Part shown: positions 7,459-16,524 of the stretch, in pieces
Layout of the letters: every line of letters starts with the position of its first letter
Position numbering within the stretch: the stretch's first letter is position 1
Translations under genes and position numbers: made by a program
DNA from: an uncultured Gammaproteobacteria bacterium
GTDB lineage: Bacteria > Pseudomonadota > Gammaproteobacteria > Steroidobacterales > UBA11654
Length of the DNA stretch: 64,000 bases
Reading direction: 5' to 3'
Assembly (NCBI GenBank): GCA_902553145.1
Contig: CACDKD010000001.1
Coordinates: 153,786 to 217,785, forward strand
The notes under the pieces: model-generated
Databases searched by the model: none
Told to the model about the DNA's origin: nothing
What the model saw: only the letters and a program-made list of their open reading frames with translations

Positions 7459-8954
7459 AGTTGACCCTCTTTGCTCTCTCTTGTTTTACCAATGAGAAAA
7501 GAAATCACGATCAATGCAATGGCAATGATCACATAATACTGAACCATAAATCCAAATACTGGCGAGATGCTATCTAGGCCTTCAACCAAGGCATCCCCGC
7601 CTAGCAAACCAGCCAATACACCACCGATCGCCGATGCAGTGAACCAAAGACCAAACATTTGGCCAACGTATTTTTTTGGAGAGTGTCTTGAGAAAGCAGC
7701 CAATCCAACAGGGGATAGGGCCAGCTCACCCCAAGTTTGTATGAGATAGGTTAAAATCAGCCAACGCATATTGACTGGCGATGAAACAAGCGCCAGCTCA
7801 ACTGCATATAACATCACAACGAAACTAAGAGCCATCAACAACAGACCAAATGCAAACTTGATTGGCAGAGACGGATTTAGGTTTTTACGAGCCAGCTGCG
7901 TCCACATGCCGGCAAACACAGGCGCAAAAATCACAACAAAAATTGGATTTGCAAACTGCAGCCATCCAATGGGAATGATGTAGCCTGAGATTGAAAGATC
8001 GGTATAGTCTCTTGCAAATATACTCAGCGAGCTTGCCGATTGATCAAAGCCAGACCAAAAAGCTGCTGCACCTATAAAAAGCAGCCCAAGCAGAATTACA
8101 CTTTTCTTCTCTTCGCTTGTGAGTCCAGCAAAGAAGTATAAATACAAAAAATAAGTACCAGCAACAAAAGATAAAAAGTAGTAAAAGCCTTCAGCAAAAG
8201 CCCTAGCATTTATTGTATAAAGACCTACCAGGCCTGCAATTATTACAAGGGCAGTTATGCCAAGGCTAACTTTTGACCACAATACAAGCCGAGAACGCTT
8301 TGCTTCATCCATGGAGTTTGGTTCTGCTCCAGCAGATCCCAACAAATGACGCGTCTTGATGAACTGGATGACACCAAAGGTCATGCCAACACCAGCAGCA
8401 CCAAAACCCCAGTGCCAACCAATTTTTTCACCCAAATATGAGCAGATCAAGAATCCCAATGTTGATCCGATATTAATGGCCATGTAAAAAACATAGTAAC
8501 CATTTTCTCTTCTGCCATCTTCATCTGAGTAAAGTTTGCCCACAATGGTTGAGATATTGCCCTTGAGTAAGCCCGTTCCTATAACGACAAAGATCAAGCC
8601 AAGAAAGAAAGTCTGGTCAATGGGGATGGCGAGCGTGAAGTGGCCCAACATAATAATTATTGCACCGATTAAGACTGCTTTTTGATGCCCGAGAATGTTG
8701 TCCGCTAACCAACCCCCAGGAATAACAATAAAGTAGACCATCCCTACATAGATCCCATAAATTGCTTGCGCCTCAAGTTGAGACCACCCAAGCCCTGGGT
8801 TAAATCCGGTCATTGCGCCTGTCATATATAGGACCAAGAGTGCTCTCATGCCATAGTAGGACATGCGTTCCCACATTTCGGTTAAGAAAAGTGTTCTGAG
8901 GCCTATAGGGTGGCCAAAAAAATTATCATTAGGGGTTGATGCTTGATTCATCAT
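7455..8954 (-). CDS. POT-family proton-dependent oligopeptide transporter
   Basis: A 499-residue MFS transporter of the PTR/POT family, which imports di- and tripeptides with protons. The first helix carries the family motif as EMWERMSYYGM (26-36). A long series of hydrophobic helices follows, with the usual central insertion, and the length is right for DtpA/DtpB/DtpT. The product begins MMN, so the ATG may be 8954 or 8951; either lies inside the 3' end of tatC (about 25 nt overlap) and uses an AGGAG about 10 nt upstream. It is last in the dtd-tatABC-POT run. Confidence 0.93.
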   Translation of the reverse strand: MMNQASTPNDNFFGHPIGLRTLFLTEMWERMSYYGMRALLVLYMTGAMTGFNPGLGWSQLEAQAIYGIYVGMVYFIVIPGGWLADNILGHQKAVLIGAIIIMLGHFTLAIPIDQTFFLGLIFVVIGTGLLKGNISTIVGKLYSDEDGRRENGYYVFYMAINIGSTLGFLICSYLGEKIGWHWGFGAAGVGMTFGVIQFIKTRHLLGSAGAEPNSMDEAKRSRLVLWSKVSLGITALVIIAGLVGLYTINARAFAEGFYYFLSFVAGTYFLYLYFFAGLTSEEKKSVILLGLLFIGAAAFWSGFDQSASSLSIFARDYTDLSISGYIIPIGWLQFANPIFVVIFAPVFAGMWTQLARKNLNPSLPIKFAFGLLLMALSFVVMLYAVELALVSSPVNMRWLILTYLIQTWGELALSPVGLAAFSRHSPKKYVGQMFGLWFTASAIGGVLAGLLGGDALVEGLDSISPVFGFMVQYYVIIAIALIVISFLIGKTRESKEGQL

Positions 8955-9705
8955 CGGTTTCTTTCTCCTCTTTATTCTTTTTTACAAGAAGCCTAGACAA
9001 TAGAATGCCACACTCATAAAGCAAGTAAACAGGTACCGCAAGCAATGTTTGTGAGATGACATCGGGCGGTGTAATAAGCATTCCTATGGTAAATGCTCCT
9101 AATAAAACATAAGCTCTACTGGCAGCAAGCCTTTCTACAGATGCCAAGCCAGACCAAACCAGAATGACCGTTGCTATTGGCACCTCAAAAGCCATACCAA
9201 AAGCAAAAAACAGAACAAGAACAAAATCCAAATAGCTGGATATATCAGTCATCACTGAAACACCCTCCGGCGCTGCAGAAGTAAAAAAACTAAACATCAA
9301 TGGAAAAACAACCCAGTAAGCAAAAAGAGCCCCAGAGTAAAACAGCAAGACACTTGAAATCATGAGTGGAATGGCAAACTTTTTTTCATTTTCATAGAGA
9401 CCCGGGGCAGCGAAAGACCACATTTGGAAGAGCACCACAGGCATTGCGAGGAAAAGCGCAGCAAAAATTGTGGTTTTGAATGGCGTCAAAAAAGGCGAAG
9501 CTACTTGAGTCGCAATCATCGTTGAGCCCTCTGGCAATTGGTTCATTAGCGGCATTGCTATCTGGGAGAAAACAAAGTCTGCAAACGGCGCAAGGCAAAC
9601 AAACAAAACCAATACTGCACTGCCAGCTTTGATTAGCCTTGACCTTAATTCAATTAAGTGAGAAACAAGACTTTCTTCTTTTAGATCTTCCGTCGGCTGA
9701 TTCAT
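8929..9705 (-). CDS. tatC: Sec-independent translocase subunit TatC
   Basis: The polytopic receptor of the twin-arginine translocase, which exports folded proteins. It has 258 residues with six predicted helices. Family marks are HLIELRSRLIKA at the N-terminus (16-27), the periplasmic LYENEKKF loop (about 102-109) and the late PPDVISQTLLAVPVYLLYE segment. It overlaps tatB by 4 nt. A DctP-type binding protein with a twin-arginine signal is encoded 1 kb away and is a likely client. Confidence 0.97.
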   Translation of the reverse strand: MNQPTEDLKEESLVSHLIELRSRLIKAGSAVLVLFVCLAPFADFVFSQIAMPLMNQLPEGSTMIATQVASPFLTPFKTTIFAALFLAMPVVLFQMWSFAAPGLYENEKKFAIPLMISSVLLFYSGALFAYWVVFPLMFSFFTSAAPEGVSVMTDISSYLDFVLVLFFAFGMAFEVPIATVILVWSGLASVERLAASRAYVLLGAFTIGMLITPPDVISQTLLAVPVYLLYECGILLSRLLVKKNKEEKETDDESSINP

Positions 9706-9926
9706 TCTTTTTCTTCAGCTTCCTCGGATTTCTGGGGGACATCTGGCCTCATCGGCGTGAGCTCGATTTCTTGACGCATTTGTCTCGAAAAGCTATTAAC
9801 CATGGATCTGGCCCTACCGAGGTAGTTTCCAATTTTTATTGCTACTTCTGGGAGTTTGTTTGGTCCTAGGACAAGCAGACCCAGAACGCAAAGGACCAGC
9901 ATTTCCCAAAACCCAATATCAAACAT
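9702..9926 (-). CDS. tatB: Twin-arginine translocase subunit TatB
   Basis: A single-helix membrane protein with an amphipathic helix, which docks signal peptides together with TatC. FDIGFWEMLVLCVLGLLVLGP (2-22 as a span) is the diagnostic TatB start, with a glutamate in the helix and the LGP turn. At 74 residues it is much shorter than the E. coli protein (171), lacking the disordered tail, which is tolerated in many bacteria. It sits between tatA and tatC. Confidence 0.93.
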   Translation of the reverse strand: MFDIGFWEMLVLCVLGLLVLGPNKLPEVAIKIGNYLGRARSMVNSFSRQMRQEIELTPMRPDVPQKSEEAEEKE

Positions 9927-9932
9927 AACTGA

Positions 9933-10169
9933 CTAATGCTTGGTTTCGTCGCTTTCGTCTTCGCTGTCTTCAGGATCTTTATTTAGCTCTTCACCGATCT
10001 TTGATAGGTCTGACTCTACGCTCTCAGCCTCATTTAGACCCTTCCTAAAGCTTTTAATGGCACCACCAAGATCCGAACCAATATTTTTGATTCTTTTGGT
10101 TCCAAAGATTAAGACAACGATCAATAACACAATCAAAAGTTGCCAAATACTTATTCCACTTACGCCCAT
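9933..10169 (-). CDS. tatA: Twin-arginine translocase subunit TatA
   Basis: A 78-residue pore-forming Tat subunit. It has a short N-terminal membrane helix ([20 protein letters not shown], 7-26), the conserved FGTKR turn and an amphipathic helix ([16 protein letters not shown]), followed by an acidic tail rich in Glu and Asp. The gene order tatA-tatB-tatC is standard; only 6 nt separate it from tatB. Confidence 0.96.
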   Translation of the reverse strand: MGVSGISIWQLLIVLLIVVLIFGTKRIKNIGSDLGGAIKSFRKGLNEAESVESDLSKIGEELNKDPEDSEDESDETKH

Positions 10170-10209
10170 TGTTATCTCGCCGAAATTTTATGACTTTTTA
10201 TCATAACAT

Positions 10210-10653
10210 TTATTTTTTTGAAGCTAATGAAATTGTTATTGGCCCGTCATTGACAAGAGAAACTTTCATATCTGCACCGAATAAACCTGAGGCCACATTG
10301 GGATAGACAGAAGACACATCATCAACGAATTTTTCAAATAAAGGTTTCGCAATATCTGGAGGCATTGCGGTTGAGAAGCCAGGCCTATTGCCTCTGCTTG
10401 TATCTGCAGCGAGAGTAAAATTAGGTACCAACAATATATCCCCATTAATGTCAGAAATGCTGTGATTCAAAGCTCCGTTTTCATCATCAAAAATACGAAT
10501 TCTTGTAATTTTTCTAAGCATCAAATCAAGGTCTTCATCGTTATCCCCTGGCTGAAATCCAACCAACGCAACAAACCCCTTATCAATGGATGAATGGACG
10601 GAATTGTTTATGTTTACAGAGGCCTCTGAAACTCTTTGCAATACAATAATCAT
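10210..10653 (-). CDS. dtd: D-aminoacyl-tRNA deacylase
   Basis: Removes D-amino acids (and glycine from tRNA-Ala) mischarged on tRNA. At 147 residues the length is exact for the family. The catalytic FTLAADTSRGNRPGF segment (about 78-92) and the cross-subunit Gly-Pro motif in VNDGPITISL (near 134-143) are present. In most homologues the first motif is preceded by VSQ; here it reads VPN. It lies 40 bp upstream of tatA on the same strand. Confidence 0.95.
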   Translation of the reverse strand: MIIVLQRVSEASVNINNSVHSSIDKGFVALVGFQPGDNDEDLDLMLRKITRIRIFDDENGALNHSISDINGDILLVPNFTLAADTSRGNRPGFSTAMPPDIAKPLFEKFVDDVSSVYPNVASGLFGADMKVSLVNDGPITISLASKK

Positions 10654-10708
10654 ATCTTAAAAATACCATAATAATCGAGGCAGTACCTGATATCCTATTG
10701 TTTGAAAT

Positions 10709-11794
10709 ATGACAAAAAAGATCAAAAGAAGAGATTTGCTTTTAGGCACAGGCGCTGCTGCCGTTGCGGCCTCTACAAACCCTGTTCGTGCGCAATCAAA
10801 GACTTATAGATGGAAAATGGTGACTACGTGGCCACCAAATTTTCCAGGACTTGGAACAAGCGTTGTAAGAATGGTAAAAAATATTGAAAGAGCATCCGGC
10901 GGAAGAATAAAAATTAAACTCTTCTCTGCTGGTGAACTTGTCCCTGCATTTGAGGTTTTTGATTTTGTCTCAAGCGGGGGAGCTGAGCTAGGGCATGGAG
11001 CCGCTTATTACTGGAGAGGGAAGAGTGAGGCAGCGCAAATATTTACGACATTGCCGTTCGGTCTTAATGCCATGGAGTTGAATGGCTGGCATTATTTTGG
11101 AGGGGCGCAAGAGCTTTATAGGGAACTATATGAGCCATTTAATCTCTTGCCATTTCCTTGTGGCAACTCGGGATGCCAAATGGGAGGTTGGTTTAAGAAA
11201 CCTATTGATACCATTGAGGACGTTAAGGGATTAAAAATGAGGATCCCTGGTTTTGGCGGTGAAGTTTTAAGAAGGAATGGTGGAATCCCTGTTGCAATGC
11301 CTGGTGGTGAAATATTTACAGCGCTTCAGACTGGGACCATTGATGCAGCTGAGTGGATAGGCCCATATAATGACCTCGCATTCGGTATGCACAAGGTAGC
11401 AAACCACTATTATTATCCAGGATGGCATGAAGGCGGGCCATCGCTCGAGTGCATCATTAATAAGGAAGCATTTGAATCTCTTCCAGACGACCTTCAGGCA
11501 ATTGTTGAAATTGCAATTCAGTCTACCAACGACACTATGTTGGCAGAATTTGTTGCAAGAAACGCTTCCTCTCTAAAACAAATAAAGAAAATGAAGGAAA
11601 TTGAAATAAAACCATTTCCTGAAGAAGTCATGAAGGCTTTCGAAAAAACAACCAATGAAATAATCAAAGAAATAGAGGCAAAAGACCCTCTTTTTTCAAA
11701 AATTTTTAAATCATTTTCAGATTACAAAGAAACAGCATCTGAGTGGACTAAGATTTCAGAATATGCCCTCTTAAAAAATAGATATAAAGATTAA
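10709..11794 (+). CDS. dctP: TRAP transporter substrate-binding protein, Tat-exported, TakP-like
   Basis: A 361-residue periplasmic binding protein for a TRAP transporter. The N-terminus carries a twin-arginine signal (KRRDLLLG at 6-13, hydrophobic alanine stretch, likely cleavage after VRA at 28). The substrate domain contains EWIGPYNDLAFG and YYYPGWHEGG, which match the pyruvate/2-oxoacid-binding TakP subgroup, so a 2-oxoacid or similar carboxylate is the likely ligand. Its permease partners dctM and dctQ lie next door on the opposite strand, with dctP and dctM overlapping tail to tail by 4 bp. That is unusual, because DctP, Q and M are normally co-oriented. The Tat operon is only 0.5 kb away. 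Confidence 0.92.
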   Translation: MTKKIKRRDLLLGTGAAAVAASTNPVRAQSKTYRWKMVTTWPPNFPGLGTSVVRMVKNIERASGGRIKIKLFSAGELVPAFEVFDFVSSGGAELGHGAAYYWRGKSEAAQIFTTLPFGLNAMELNGWHYFGGAQELYRELYEPFNLLPFPCGNSGCQMGGWFKKPIDTIEDVKGLKMRIPGFGGEVLRRNGGIPVAMPGGEIFTALQTGTIDAAEWIGPYNDLAFGMHKVANHYYYPGWHEGGPSLECIINKEAFESLPDDLQAIVEIAIQSTNDTMLAEFVARNASSLKQIKKMKEIEIKPFPEEVMKAFEKTTNEIIKEIEAKDPLFSKIFKSFSDYKETASEWTKISEYALLKNRYKD

Positions 11795-13158
11795 CCGTAG
11801 AGAATAGATGGCAACCAGGTAACGATTGCCGGGAAAGCAGCAAGGAGCAGAAGAACCAAGGCTTGAATGATGACGAAAGGAATGGCTCCTATGTATATTG
11901 ATTTTGTCGAGATTGATTCAGGCGCGACCCCCCTTAAGTAGAAGAGAGCAAAACCGAAGGGCGGGGTTAAAAAAGAGGTTTGCAGGTTAATTGCAATCAT
12001 AATCCCGAGCCAGATGGGATCAACTCCAAGGGTCAAAATAATTGGAGCCACGATTGGTACGACTACAAATGTGATTTCAATAAAATCCAAAACAAAACCC
12101 AGGATGAACATTGCTATCATGACAACCAAGATGATTCCAAAAGTTCCTCCTGGCACTGAAGTTAAGTAAGATTGAACAAGCTCATCTCCCTCGTAACCCC
12201 GGAAAACCAATGAGAATACAGAGGCACCAATCAGAATCATGAAAACCATTGTGGTCAATTTTGCTGTGTCTTGGGAGATGATTTTGATTGAGCCCCAATC
12301 CAATGATTTTTTTGCATAGGCAAGCAGCACAGCGCCCATGGCACCAACGCCAGCCGCTTCGGTAATTGTGGCAAACCCAAAAATAATTGATCCCAGCACC
12401 GCCAAGATTAGTATCAATGGCGGAAAAAGCGCCCTGATAAGCGCACTGAAATTAGTTTTTGATGAATGATTATCGACCATTGCTGGCATTGAGTTTGGAT
12501 TAATCAATGAGACAAAGAATACGTATAAGAGGTAAGAAACTACAAGTATCAAGCCAGGAAAAATTGCCCCAACAAAAAGATCACCAACCGATACAGTATC
12601 AGGAGAATATATGCCCTGATTTAGTTGAGCCTGTTGATATGCAGATGAGAGAACGTCACCCAACAGAACCAATACGATTGAAGGAGGAATTATTTGACCC
12701 AATGTTCCAGATGCAGCAATTACACCCGTAGACAAAGAGGAGGAATAGCCTTTTCTCATCATTAAAGGCAGAGAAAGCAAACCCATCGTAACAACAGTTG
12801 CTCCAACAATCCCAGTGCTTGCAGCGAGAAGCATCCCAACTAAAATCACAGATATGGCAAGACCACCACGAAAATTGCCAAATAAGACGCTCATGTTTTC
12901 CAAGAGGTCTTCGGCAATCTTTGCTTTTTCCAGAGTGATGCCCATGAAAATAAAGAGAGGGACAGCCATGAGGGTTTCATTGGTCATCGTGCCAAAAAGT
13001 CTGCTCGGAAGTGCGTTTAGATAACCTGGGTCAAAGTTACCTGTCAGCAAGCCGAGGCCAGCAAAAATAAGCGCGACACCCCCCAAAGTAAATGCAACTG
13101 GGAAGCCTGCCATCAGTAGCAAAATCACTGAGAAGAACAAAAGAACACTTTCAATCAT
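11791..13158 (-). CDS. dctM: TRAP transporter large permease subunit
   Basis: A 455-residue polytopic protein of the DctM family that uses a sodium gradient to move the substrate delivered by DctP. Family features include ETLMAVPLFIFMGITLEKA near 60-78, IPPSIVLVLLG (near 157-167) and a late TPPFGFALFYLRG segment. It overlaps the dctQ end by 8 nt. The inserted loop around 175-190 (SPDTVSVGDLF) is common in the mannitol/chloroaromatic-type DctM subgroup that pairs with TakP-like proteins. Confidence 0.93.
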   Translation of the reverse strand: MIESVLLFFSVILLLMAGFPVAFTLGGVALIFAGLGLLTGNFDPGYLNALPSRLFGTMTNETLMAVPLFIFMGITLEKAKIAEDLLENMSVLFGNFRGGLAISVILVGMLLAASTGIVGATVVTMGLLSLPLMMRKGYSSSLSTGVIAASGTLGQIIPPSIVLVLLGDVLSSAYQQAQLNQGIYSPDTVSVGDLFVGAIFPGLILVVSYLLYVFFVSLINPNSMPAMVDNHSSKTNFSALIRALFPPLILILAVLGSIIFGFATITEAAGVGAMGAVLLAYAKKSLDWGSIKIISQDTAKLTTMVFMILIGASVFSLVFRGYEGDELVQSYLTSVPGGTFGIILVVMIAMFILGFVLDFIEITFVVVPIVAPIILTLGVDPIWLGIMIAINLQTSFLTPPFGFALFYLRGVAPESISTKSIYIGAIPFVIIQALVLLLLAAFPAIVTWLPSILYG

Positions 13159-13654
13159 TTTTAAGTTTTAAAATCGAAAAATAAGACATTGACAACCCTT
13201 GAAGAAACAAGATTAGAGCTGTAATGGGTATGGTTGTTTTTAATAATGATATAAATGGAAAAGGAAGCCCTCCAGCATCCCTTGACGCTTCACCAATACT
13301 CCAGGAGGTTAGAACATAGTCGAGCGATGAAAAAAACAAGAACAGAGAAAAAGGACATAAAAACAATAATGCGCCAAATAAGTTAACCAAAGACTTTGTT
13401 TTTTCTGGCAGCTTTCTATAAAAAACATCCACTCTTACATGGGCATCCTCTTCAAGAGCATAAGGCGCCACAAGAAGAAAAATTAGTGCGTGCAGCCATA
13501 AGATAATTTCTTGCAACCATATCCACCCCACACCAAAAAAATAACGAAGAATCACAACTGTAAAGATAAGAAGAATCATCAACGGATAAAGCTTAGATAC
13601 GCTTTTGCCAAGGCCTATGCTTAAGCTTTGTATTCCCCTGAAAAAAACATCCAC
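13151..13654 (-). CDS. dctQ: TRAP transporter small permease subunit
   Basis: A four-helix DctQ protein that joins DctM. I place the start at GTG 13654, giving 167 residues (MDVFFRGIQSLSIG...), because GGAG lies 6 nt upstream. This GTG shares its first base with the trkH TAG (TAGTG), a layout typical of translational coupling. The longer frame from 13741 would lie wholly within trkH coding sequence. WLQEIILWLHALIFLL (around 58-73) and EDAHVRVDVFYRKL (around 80-93) are the recognised family segments. It appears co-transcribed with trkA-trkH. Confidence 0.88.
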   Translation of the reverse strand: MDVFFRGIQSLSIGLGKSVSKLYPLMILLIFTVVILRYFFGVGWIWLQEIILWLHALIFLLVAPYALEEDAHVRVDVFYRKLPEKTKSLVNLFGALLFLCPFSLFLFFSSLDYVLTSWSIGEASRDAGGLPFPFISLLKTTIPITALILFLQGLSMSYFSILKLKND

Positions 13655-15117
13655 TAGTCTCTCCAAAAAGCCGGAGTCAGCAATACTAGGAGCGCAAATA
13701 TTTCGAGTCTGCCAAGCACCATCGCAATTACGCATACCCACTTATTGAAGTCAGAAAGATAGGAGTAATTACTAGAAACTTCGCCCAAACCAGGCCCAAG
13801 ATTATTTAGCGATGCCGCTACCGCAGAAAAAGAAGTAATCTGATCAAGCCCACTCCACATCAGCATCATTGAAAAAAGCACGAGAATGATAAGGTATGCA
13901 GAAACAAAGCCCCACACAGAGTTCATAATTTTCTCATCAACAGATTTGGCATTCATTTTTACCGGTATTTCTGCGCTTGGGTGGATTAATTGCTTTAGCT
14001 CTTTAAAAACTTGTTTTAGCATCATCACACACCTGGCAACTTTCAGCCCTCCACCGGTTGAGCCAACGCAACCACCTATGAAGCTATATACAATAAGCAA
14101 GAAGGGTATAAAAGCAGGCCATAGATAATAATCGCTAGAGGTATATCCAGTTGTTGTACCAATCGAGATAACTTGAAAAACTATTTGAAGCAAACCCGGT
14201 TGAGTTTGCTTATCAGCCCCATCGGTCCCAAACACTATTAGAGTAAAACCAATTACAACAAACAAAAGAGTGACATAAGCCTTAAACTCTGAGTCCATAA
14301 AAAACTTGATCAATGATCTTTCTTTCCACGCAAAAAAATGAAGCGTGAAGTTTATTCCAGCGAGGAACATAAAGAGAGATGAAACAAAAAAGACACCCGG
14401 AAGATTTTCGAAATAACCAAAACTTGCATCATGAGTTGAGAACCCACCAATGGCCGTTGTTGTCATTGCATGACAGATTGCATCAAAGAAAGTCATGCCA
14501 GAAATATAATATCCAGCCATGCAAAGAAAAGTCAGCACGAGATATATTCTTGCAAGAAACTTTGCAGTTTCCGTTTGTCTGGGAGTGAATTTTGAGTCTT
14601 GTATTGTTCCAGACTCCGCGCGATAAAGCTGCATTCCTCCAACCCCAAGAAGGGGCATAATGGCGACTGCCAGAACAATGATTCCAAGGCCGCCCAACCA
14701 TTGGAGTTGTGAACGGTAAAACAATAATCCCTTTGGCAACTGATCCAATCCCGTCAATATTGTCGCGCCAGTTGTCGTCAGGCCTGAGGTTGATTCAAAT
14801 ATCGCATCCGTGAAGCTTAACGCTGTTTCTGGAAGCATTAGAAACGGAATTGATCCAAATATTCCAAGTATTATCCAGAACAATGCAACGATTAAAAAAC
14901 CTTCATGCAGGCGAATCTCGGATCGATCTTTTCTTGTCGGAAGCCACAGTGCAATTCCAACGATCAAAGTGAAGAAAAAAGCCGCCATAAAAGACGATGC
15001 TGTATAGGTATCGCCCTCAAATGCTGAAACCATAAATGGGAAAACCATTGATAGGCTGAAGACCATCATCAACAACCCCAATGTTTTAAAAACCGATTTG
15101 TAATAACCCAAAGCCAT
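13654..15117 (-). CDS. trkH: Trk potassium uptake, membrane subunit TrkH
   Basis: 487 residues forming the potassium-translocating subunit. The four pore loops typical of the Trk/Ktr superfamily can be seen: STSGLTTTGA (109-118), MTTTAIGGFSTHD (218-230), a TTTGYTSSDY segment and NNLGPGLGEV near the C-terminus. The QLQWLGGLGIIVL helix (137-149) is also diagnostic. It lies 30 bp downstream of trkA, which encodes its regulatory subunit, and its stop is fused to the dctQ start (TAGTG). Confidence 0.96.
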   Translation of the reverse strand: MALGYYKSVFKTLGLLMMVFSLSMVFPFMVSAFEGDTYTASSFMAAFFFTLIVGIALWLPTRKDRSEIRLHEGFLIVALFWIILGIFGSIPFLMLPETALSFTDAIFESTSGLTTTGATILTGLDQLPKGLLFYRSQLQWLGGLGIIVLAVAIMPLLGVGGMQLYRAESGTIQDSKFTPRQTETAKFLARIYLVLTFLCMAGYYISGMTFFDAICHAMTTTAIGGFSTHDASFGYFENLPGVFFVSSLFMFLAGINFTLHFFAWKERSLIKFFMDSEFKAYVTLLFVVIGFTLIVFGTDGADKQTQPGLLQIVFQVISIGTTTGYTSSDYYLWPAFIPFLLIVYSFIGGCVGSTGGGLKVARCVMMLKQVFKELKQLIHPSAEIPVKMNAKSVDEKIMNSVWGFVSAYLIILVLFSMMLMWSGLDQITSFSAVAASLNNLGPGLGEVSSNYSYLSDFNKWVCVIAMVLGRLEIFALLVLLTPAFWRD

Positions 15118-15147
15118 ATTTGCTTCCCAATATCTGAATTAGTGGGA

Positions 15148-16506
15148 CTAAGCGAAAATTGTTTCTATTTCTCCAATAGTATCTCGGTTATCAATAAAAA
15201 CCACAACATGATCATCGGCATCGATCAATGTGGATCTATGAACCGCTTTGATCTCCCCTTCGTGTGAAACAATGGCTGTAATAAAAGACCCTTCGGGTAA
15301 ATTAATTTCTTCAACTGTTTTGCCTACAGCATTTGACTGATCGTGAGCATGCGCAACTGCCTCAAGTGCTTCAGCATCGCCTCTTTTTAACTTATGAACA
15401 GTGACAACATCTCCTTTTCTTACATGTGATAATAGAGCGCTTGTGGTTATTTGTTCTGCTGAAACAGCAATATCTATGGTGCCAGCCTCAGCCAAGTCAG
15501 AATAAGAGTCCTTATTTGCTATTGCCATAACTTTTTTTGCGCCCATTTTTTTTGCAACCATGGCAGATAAAATATTTGCCTCTTCCGAGTTTGTAGTAGC
15601 AATGAAGACATCATTGTTTTCAATATTTTCCTCTTTTAATAAAGCATCATCTGCAGAGTCGCCTTTTAAAACAACCGCTGATTGAAGTTTTTCAGCAATA
15701 TACTTAGCTCTTTCCGTGTCTTTTTCAATAATTTTCACGTGGTTATCATTTTCAAGGTAAGCTGCTAACTTAAAGCCGACCCTTCCTCCCCCAGCAATGG
15801 TTATATTCCTCGCCTTTTCTTGATCTTGATTAAATTCGGTAATCATGTTGTCAATTTCTCCAGGAGCGGCAATGAAGTAAACTTCATCACCCTCCTTGAT
15901 GAGGGTATCTCCTTTAGGAGAGATCATTTCTCCGTCTCTATATAGGGCAGCAATCCTGACTTTTTCATTTCCTAAATGATTATGCAGATGGCTGATTGGT
16001 CGAGCTACGAGAAATCCATGTTGTTTGGTTTTAACTCCTACCATCTTAATTTTTCCCTTGGCAAAATTAAGGACTTGGAAAGCGCCTGGATGCTCAATTA
16101 CTTCGGAAATATAATTTGTGACTAATTCTTCTGGGCTAAGTATATAGTCGACAGGTATGTTGCCCTCTGAAAATAACTCAGAATGTTTTGTATACTCGGC
16201 CTGCCGGATTCTAGCTATTTTTGTCTGTGTATTAAACATTGTGGATGCAATTTGGCAAGAGATCATATTGACTTCATCGCTGCTAGTTACTGCGATTAGC
16301 ATATCTGCTGTTTCTCCGCCCGCTGATTTTAGTGTATTTGGATGGGAAGCGTTTCCTTCAATTACCCTCAGGTCCCACTTAGATGAGAGTTTTTCTAGCC
16401 GCTCACCATCGATGTCAACAACAGTCACCTCATTGTCCTGTTCGCTTGCAAGCTCAACTGCTGAGGCTGACCCTACTCGACCCGCACCAAGTATTAGAAT
16501 ATTCAT
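15148..16506 (-). CDS. trkA: Trk potassium uptake regulatory protein TrkA
   Basis: A cytoplasmic NAD(H)/ATP-sensing subunit that gates TrkH. It has 452 residues arranged as two tandem RCK units. The first Rossmann motif is GAGRVGSASAVELA (7-20), and a second, GGGRVGFKLA, occurs at about 238-247; each is followed by an RCK_C domain. The full double-unit form matches the gammaproteobacterial TrkA. It lies between uvrD and trkH with short gaps. Confidence 0.96.
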   Translation of the reverse strand: MNILILGAGRVGSASAVELASEQDNEVTVVDIDGERLEKLSSKWDLRVIEGNASHPNTLKSAGGETADMLIAVTSSDEVNMISCQIASTMFNTQTKIARIRQAEYTKHSELFSEGNIPVDYILSPEELVTNYISEVIEHPGAFQVLNFAKGKIKMVGVKTKQHGFLVARPISHLHNHLGNEKVRIAALYRDGEMISPKGDTLIKEGDEVYFIAAPGEIDNMITEFNQDQEKARNITIAGGGRVGFKLAAYLENDNHVKIIEKDTERAKYIAEKLQSAVVLKGDSADDALLKEENIENNDVFIATTNSEEANILSAMVAKKMGAKKVMAIANKDSYSDLAEAGTIDIAVSAEQITTSALLSHVRKGDVVTVHKLKRGDAEALEAVAHAHDQSNAVGKTVEEINLPEGSFITAIVSHEGEIKAVHRSTLIDADDHVVVFIDNRDTIGEIETIFA

Positions 16507-16524
16507 AACTTTAAGGGGTTCATT

